Assembly: GCA_015059955.1 (NCBI GenBank)
Contig: SUZK01000003.1
Coordinates: forward strand, 186,001 to 250,000
DNA: 64,000 nt
DNA from: Rikenellaceae bacterium
GTDB taxonomy: Bacteria > Bacteroidota > Bacteroidia > Bacteroidales > Rikenellaceae
Reading direction: 5' to 3'
Part shown: one piece after another, positions 60,177 to 64,000 of the stretch
Numbering within the stretch: position 1 is the first letter of the stretch
Layout: each line of letters begins with the position of its first letter
The notes under the pieces: generated by a model
Told to the model about the DNA's origin: nothing
Seen by the model: only the letters and a program-made list of their open reading frames with translations
Database searches by the model: none
Translations under genes and position numbers: made by a program

Positions 60177-61736
60177 TTACTTAAATGAGTCGGGCAAGTC
60201 GTTCTCGTAGAGCACCACATCACCCACCTTAAGGCGAGGTTGCAGCTCAGCCATAGCCTCCGTGAAGGATGCCACGCAGCTAACCCTATCCTGTGGATAG
60301 CCGCCCTCGGCAAGGCCCTCGGTTATAGCCTTGCGGTTAACCTCGTTAACGACATATACGCCATCGGCCTTCGAGAGTGCTATATCGCGCCCAAAGGCCC
60401 TATTGTTTTCATACTGCTTAGCGCCCATCTCCACAAAGCCAGGGGTAACGACATAGCGACAACCCTCCGTTGCGAAGTTCGACAAGACCTCAAGGGCCAT
60501 ACGCGCACCCGTAGGATTTGAGTTATAGGCATCGTCCAATATCGCTATGCCTCCCATACGGCGCATGCTCAGGCGGTGCTCGACCTGCTCAATCTGACGC
60601 ACAGCCCTACGACGCGCCTCCAACGACACGCCCATATGCTCAGCAATGGCAAGAGCCGCAGTGATATTTAGGATGTTGCCGCGACCGAGGATATGCGTAG
60701 CATAGCCCTCGTCTACCCTATCGCCACACGCCACCGAGAACGTTGTCTCGTTTGCCGAGTAGCGAATATCTGTTGCGCGATACTCGGCCGCATGGTTATC
60801 GACGCTATATGTAGCCACCTTGCGCTGCAACTTCTTGAGATGCTCAAACGCCGCCTCCGAGTCGATATTCACCACGCCGAAGCCACCCTCAGGCAGAGCG
60901 TCGATAAGCTCAAACTTGGTGCGGGCGACCATCTCGACAGAGCCGAAGGTCTCGAGGTGCATCTCTCCGACCGACGTGATGACACCCATCTCTGGAGCGA
61001 CGAGGTCGCATATCTCCTTGATATCGCCCTGCTGCTTAGCACCCATCTCGACAATAAATACCTCGTGGTGGGGTTTAAGGTGCTCACGTACGGTACGCAC
61101 AACGCCCAACGTAGTATTGAAGTTACCAGGGGTCATAAGCACGTTATACTTCTCCGAGAGCACACGGTATAGGAAGTGCTTTGTTGATGTCTTGCCGAAG
61201 CTACCCGTTATGCCTATAATCTTGAGGTGAGGCATGCTGCGTAGGATACGCTTGGCGTCGTTATAGTACCAGCGTGTGATATAGGCCTCCATTGGTCGGT
61301 TAATCGCGTTGGCGACAACACTCCAGTAGTCGAGCGTAAGAAGCATCATCGCCACAAGCGTATACTCCACTGCAAAGATATGTACCAGTGCGACTACCAA
61401 GGCTGTGAGTATCATGCGTGTAGCCATAAGGCGCTTAACACGCATCGTATAGGCTAAGGCAATCTTATACTTTATCGAGAACTCGGCAATAGCGATAACA
61501 AGCATCCATACTGCAAATATGGTGAGTGCTATCCAGTGTGAGGTAAAGGCGAAGGTGATGGCAGCAAGCAGCGCCACGAGGTTCATCCTCGAGAGATACT
61601 CGCGTGTCGAGACGAGCCAGCGGTTATAGCGCTCCACACGGTAGCTATTCTGCTGGAACATCTGCACCGAGTAACGCATCGTAGCCCACAGATATACGAG
61701 CCACACGACCGAAAATATGTGTATCATCGCACTCAT
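60177..61736 (-). CDS. Membrane-anchored MurF-like Mur ligase
   Basis: The 519-residue protein has about four or five hydrophobic helices in the first 145 residues, which canonical MurF lacks. A Mur ligase domain follows: P-loop GITGSFGKTSTK (from residue 175), MTPGNFNTTLGVVRTV, EMGAKQQGDIKEICDLV, EHRLSMRR and ILDDAYNSNPTGARMALE. It lies between an alpha/beta hydrolase (2-base gap) and ddl. The DDAYNSNPTG signature is strongly MurF-like. Since the MurF-Alr fusion is at 27.9 kb, this may be a second or specialised ligase. Confidence 0.88.
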   Translation of the reverse strand: MSAMIHIFSVVWLVYLWATMRYSVQMFQQNSYRVERYNRWLVSTREYLSRMNLVALLAAITFAFTSHWIALTIFAVWMLVIAIAEFSIKYKIALAYTMRVKRLMATRMILTALVVALVHIFAVEYTLVAMMLLTLDYWSVVANAINRPMEAYITRWYYNDAKRILRSMPHLKIIGITGSFGKTSTKHFLYRVLSEKYNVLMTPGNFNTTLGVVRTVREHLKPHHEVFIVEMGAKQQGDIKEICDLVAPEMGVITSVGEMHLETFGSVEMVARTKFELIDALPEGGFGVVNIDSEAAFEHLKKLQRKVATYSVDNHAAEYRATDIRYSANETTFSVACGDRVDEGYATHILGRGNILNITAALAIAEHMGVSLEARRRAVRQIEQVEHRLSMRRMGGIAILDDAYNSNPTGARMALEVLSNFATEGCRYVVTPGFVEMGAKQYENNRAFGRDIALSKADGVYVVNEVNRKAITEGLAEGGYPQDRVSCVASFTEAMAELQPRLKVGDVVLYENDLPDSFK

Positions 61737-61738
61737 AG

Positions 61739-62512
61739 CTACCCTATTTTAAGAAACGACCTAAGCGTAGCACTCCACAGCTCCGGCTGCTCAAGCATTG
61801 CAAAGTGACCAGCACCCTCAGCGACAACAAGACCAGCATCACCCATCAGGCGCTCCATCTTACGAGCATCACCGATAGGCGTTGCCGTATCCTTATCACC
61901 CCAGAAGAGCAATACGGGAACTTTTATCTTGGGCATCACCGAGCACAAGTCCTCGTTAACGCACTTCGAGAGTATAGCACGCATCATGGGCGTTGCACGG
62001 TTATAGTCCGACGAGGCAGCACTCTTACGGCGCTGTTCGAGTAGCATCTGCGCCTTCTTATCGCCAATAAGCAGTGGCAACGTGCGCTTCATAAGTTTAT
62101 AGGTATAGACCTTGCGGTAGTAGCCAAACGAGCGGCGAGGCTTTACGCCCGCAGCATCGGTGAGCACCACTCGCGACACACTATTGCGTGAGGCATAGAG
62201 GATAGATACACGACCACCAAACGAGTGACCTATGAGCGTTGGGCTCTCTATTCCAAGGTGCTTGACAAGTGCCTCGATAGATTGGGTATACTCCTCGACA
62301 CCCCAGACGCTCTTAGGCTCGGCACTGCGGCCAAAGCCTGCGAAGTCGACAGCGACAACACGATAGTGCTCGGCGAGCATATCGTGCGTGGCGCCCCAGA
62401 TGGTGGCATCGCACCCCCAGCCATGCAAGAGGATGATGGTATCACCCTCACCAGCAATGGTATAGGCGAGGTCAACACCCTCGAACGTATATCGTGCCTC
62501 AACAGTTGCCAT
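61739..62512 (-). CDS. Alpha/beta hydrolase
   Basis: The 257-residue protein has the oxyanion-hole segment LLHGWGCDATIW, nucleophile Ser97 in GHSFGGRVS, Asp208 (WGDKDTATP) and His236 (GAGHFAML). It is cytoplasmic with no signal. The sequence is close to general esterase/lipase-like hydrolases; the substrate is unknown. Its place directly before the MurF-like gene (2 bases) suggests coupled translation and perhaps a cell-envelope role, but that is inference. Confidence 0.88.
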   Translation of the reverse strand: MATVEARYTFEGVDLAYTIAGEGDTIILLHGWGCDATIWGATHDMLAEHYRVVAVDFAGFGRSAEPKSVWGVEEYTQSIEALVKHLGIESPTLIGHSFGGRVSILYASRNSVSRVVLTDAAGVKPRRSFGYYRKVYTYKLMKRTLPLLIGDKKAQMLLEQRRKSAASSDYNRATPMMRAILSKCVNEDLCSVMPKIKVPVLLFWGDKDTATPIGDARKMERLMGDAGLVVAEGAGHFAMLEQPELWSATLRSFLKIG

Positions 62513-62527
62513 GACTACCCTACAACC

Positions 62528-63076
62528 CTATCGACGTGTCTTATATGCTGCGCGGTATGAGCCACGAGCCATCTTCTGAAGCTTATTCTTGATGAGGTTA
62601 CGACGCAGTGGCGCGAGGTGGTCGGTAAAGACCTTACCCTCGATATGGTCGTACTCGTGCTGGATGACACGTGCAGGCTTGCCCGTGAACTCCTCGTCGT
62701 GCTCAACGAAGTTCTCATCCATATAGCGCATACGGATGGATACAGGACGGCGCACATTCTCGTGCAGACCAGGCAACGAGAGGCAGCCCTCCTCGAAGAG
62801 CGATGTCTCCTCCGAGGTCTCATATATCTCGGCATTGATAAACACCCTGCGCCAATCAGCCAACGTAGGGTCATCCTCACCCCATGGTGTGCAGTCGACG
62901 ATGAAGAGACGTATGTTCTTGCCTATCTGTGGTGCAGCAAGGCCGACGCCCTCAGCCTCGGCAAGCGTAGTCCACATATCGTCGATAAGCTTCTTAAGCT
63001 CGGGGAACTCTGGGGTTATTGCCTCCGACTCGTTACGCAATACCTGCGAGCCGTATATAACAATTGGATATATCAT
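62528..63076 (-). CDS. def: Peptide deformylase
   Basis: The 182-residue protein has all three deformylase motifs: GVGLAAPQIG (43-52), EEGCLSLP with Cys98, and QHEYDH with His140, Glu141 and His144, which hold the catalytic metal. It removes the formyl group from nascent proteins. It lies 15 bases before the hydrolase gene and 51 after ruvX. Confidence 0.97.
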   Translation of the reverse strand: MIYPIVIYGSQVLRNESEAITPEFPELKKLIDDMWTTLAEAEGVGLAAPQIGKNIRLFIVDCTPWGEDDPTLADWRRVFINAEIYETSEETSLFEEGCLSLPGLHENVRRPVSIRMRYMDENFVEHDEEFTGKPARVIQHEYDHIEGKVFTDHLAPLRRNLIKNKLQKMARGSYRAAYKTRR

Positions 63077-63127
63077 CTTTATAATCAGTAATTAGCAATT
63101 AGTAATATGCCTTGCTCTATGCAATAT

Positions 63128-63550
63128 CTATCGGAACTCACTTATAGAGGCCATGTAGTCTTGGAGGATTATCGCTGCCGACACCTTATCAACAAGAGCC
63201 TTATCGCGGCGTGCCATCTTGCCAATGCCACTCTCACGAATGGTGCGCTGCGCCAAGACCGACGTGAAGCGCTCGTCATAGGGCACAACCCTCTTGTCGG
63301 GGTAGGCGTGACGCAGACGTCCCATCAACGGCTCAATGTAGCGCATCGTCTCCGAGGGAGCACCGCTCATCTGTCGTGGGTAGCCCACAACGATGGTTGT
63401 CACCTCCTCGCGCATGAAGTAGTCCGCAAGGTAGCGCTCCAACTGCTTTGTGTCTACCGTCTCCAAGGGCTGGGCGATGATGCCCAGCGGGTCGGTGACA
63501 GCAAGGCCTGTGCGCTTTGTGCCGTAGTCGATAGCGATGATGCGTGCCAC
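63128..63550 (-). CDS. ruvX: Putative pre-16S rRNA nuclease / Holliday junction resolvase-like YqgF
   Basis: The 140-residue protein starts MARIIAIDYGTKRTGLAVTDP, the YqgF/RuvX signature, with VVGYPRQMSG and PYDERFTSVLAQ further on and AAIILQDYM near the end. The start codon is GTG at 63550, only 3 bases after the glyS stop codon, so translation is coupled. The family matures the 5' end of 16S rRNA in E. coli. Confidence 0.94.
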   Translation of the reverse strand: MARIIAIDYGTKRTGLAVTDPLGIIAQPLETVDTKQLERYLADYFMREEVTTIVVGYPRQMSGAPSETMRYIEPLMGRLRHAYPDKRVVPYDERFTSVLAQRTIRESGIGKMARRDKALVDKVSAAIILQDYMASISEFR

Positions 63551-63553
63551 AGC

Positions 63554-64000
63554 CTATGCCTCCTTGATCTTCTTGAAGAGCTTTCTAAACGATACCTCCT
63601 CGTCGACCATCTTGCGCAAATCCTCAATCTTGATGCGCTCCTGCTGCATGGTGTCGCGGTGACGTACCGTAACCATGCCGTCGGTGAGTGTATCGTGGTC
63701 AACAGTAACGCAGAAAGGAGTACCGATAGCATCCTGACGACGGTAGCGCTTACCAATAGAGTCCTTCTCGTCGTATACCACGTTATAGTCATACTTGAGG
63801 TCGTCGATAATCTGGCGAGCAACCTCTGGAAGGCCATCCTTCTTAACGAGTGGCATGACGGCAACCTTCGTAGGAGCGAGAGCTGCAGGGATGCGCAATA
63901 CTACGCGCTCCTCGCCATTCTCGAGCTTCTCCTCGCAGTAGGCAGCAGACATAATCTGCAAGAACATACGGTCAACACCAATAGAGGTCTCAACGACGTA
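63554..64000 (-). CDS. glyS: Glycyl-tRNA synthetase, C-terminal part, cut by window edge
   Basis: The frame is open at base 64000 and reads YVVETSIGVDRMFLQIMSAA, then the anticodon-binding domain (LAPTKVAVMPLVKKDGLPE, GKRYRRQDAIGTPFCVTVDHDT, GMVTVRHRDTMQQERI), ending in KKIKEA. This is the single-chain, eukaryote-like (GlyQS/GRS1) glycyl-tRNA synthetase used by Bacteroidota; about 148 residues of some 510 are present. It is the first visible gene of the minus-strand run leading to ruvX and def. The symbol glyQS is also used. Confidence 0.92.
   Translation of the reverse strand, partial: YVVETSIGVDRMFLQIMSAAYCEEKLENGEERVVLRIPAALAPTKVAVMPLVKKDGLPEVARQIIDDLKYDYNVVYDEKDSIGKRYRRQDAIGTPFCVTVDHDTLTDGMVTVRHRDTMQQERIKIEDLRKMVDEEVSFRKLFKKIKEA

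Noticed and set aside
1..64000. CRISPR arrays, tRNA and rRNA genes, intact insertion sequences
   Set aside because: All longer gaps were read by eye. No regularly spaced repeat with unique spacers, no cloverleaf-like sequence and no transposase gene was seen; a covariance search would be needed to exclude a small RNA.

Overview
The window looks like the chromosome of a gut-type Bacteroidales bacterium, with base composition near 50% G+C. The evidence is as follows. Bacteroidota-style promoters (TTTG or TTGG, about 19-20 bp, TAnnTTTG) recur upstream of gene starts, while strong Shine-Dalgarno sequences are absent. There is a MurF-alanine racemase fusion, a DPP-IV type S9 peptidase, a BACON-like lipoprotein, a DUF4254 protein and short DUF3127 and FISUMP-type proteins. 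A Rikenellaceae/Alistipes-like origin is a guess; the genus cannot be fixed from the sequence alone. I see no rRNA, tRNA, CRISPR array, prophage or intact insertion sequence. Both window edges cut genes (an M3 peptidase on the left, glycyl-tRNA synthetase on the right).

Layout. 1-4.1 kb: two tandem M3 metallopeptidases (minus strand), transcribed away from rsmE from a symmetric promoter. 4.9-12.2 kb: a six-gene operon for a complex I/group 4 hydrogenase-like membrane complex (two antiporter-like subunits, NuoH-like, NuoK-like, a fused NuoCD-like subunit and a fused ferredoxin-NuoB-like subunit). The NiFe-ligand cysteines and the proximal/N2-cluster cysteines are all replaced, so this is an Ehr-type complex and not a hydrogenase. 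12.4-15.8 kb: thiL, adk, a GT9 glycosyltransferase and a DUF4254 gene. 15.9-25.3 kb: cell-envelope functions (GH73/LysM muramidase, DPP-IV, LptD-like protein, Amidase_3, MlaD-like protein). 25.3-37.6 kb: mutS2, murF-alr, a RsmI-type methylase, grpE-dnaJ, a small membrane protein, mutL, rhomboid protease, a membrane EEP phosphatase and a YhcH-type protein. 37.9-39.6 kb: cysQ and rplU-rpmA.

40.1-45.5 kb: a SRD5A-like steroid 5-alpha-reductase, an Old-Yellow-Enzyme-type reductase and a short-chain dehydrogenase form a compact cluster. This is the gene set expected for bile-acid or steroid A-ring remodelling; a large AsmA-like protein follows. 45.5-50.4 kb: an FKBP lipoprotein, a decayed mobile patch (HTH fragment, transposase-less element, palindromic repeats, broken DUF6371 gene) and a large surface lipoprotein. 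50.6-55.9 kb: translation genes rplM-rpsI-rpsB-tsf and rpmI-rplT, with two envelope proteins between. 56-64 kb: a Hanks-type kinase, then a minus-strand run glyS, ruvX, def, alpha/beta hydrolase, membrane-MurF-like protein, ddl, radical SAM protein, DUF3127 protein.

The most notable non-coding feature is a family of about 127-bp palindromic elements (seven copies or remnants at 20.0, 37.6-37.9 and 57.4-57.8 kb). Four of them start within 0-2 bases of a gene's stop codon. Other notable structures are a symmetric divergent promoter upstream of rsmE, a duplicated and inverted copy of the rpmA 3' end, and a structured leader before rpsB. The best candidates for unusual biology are the cysteine-less Ehr-type complex, the steroid/bile-acid reductase cluster and the stop-codon-linked palindrome family.
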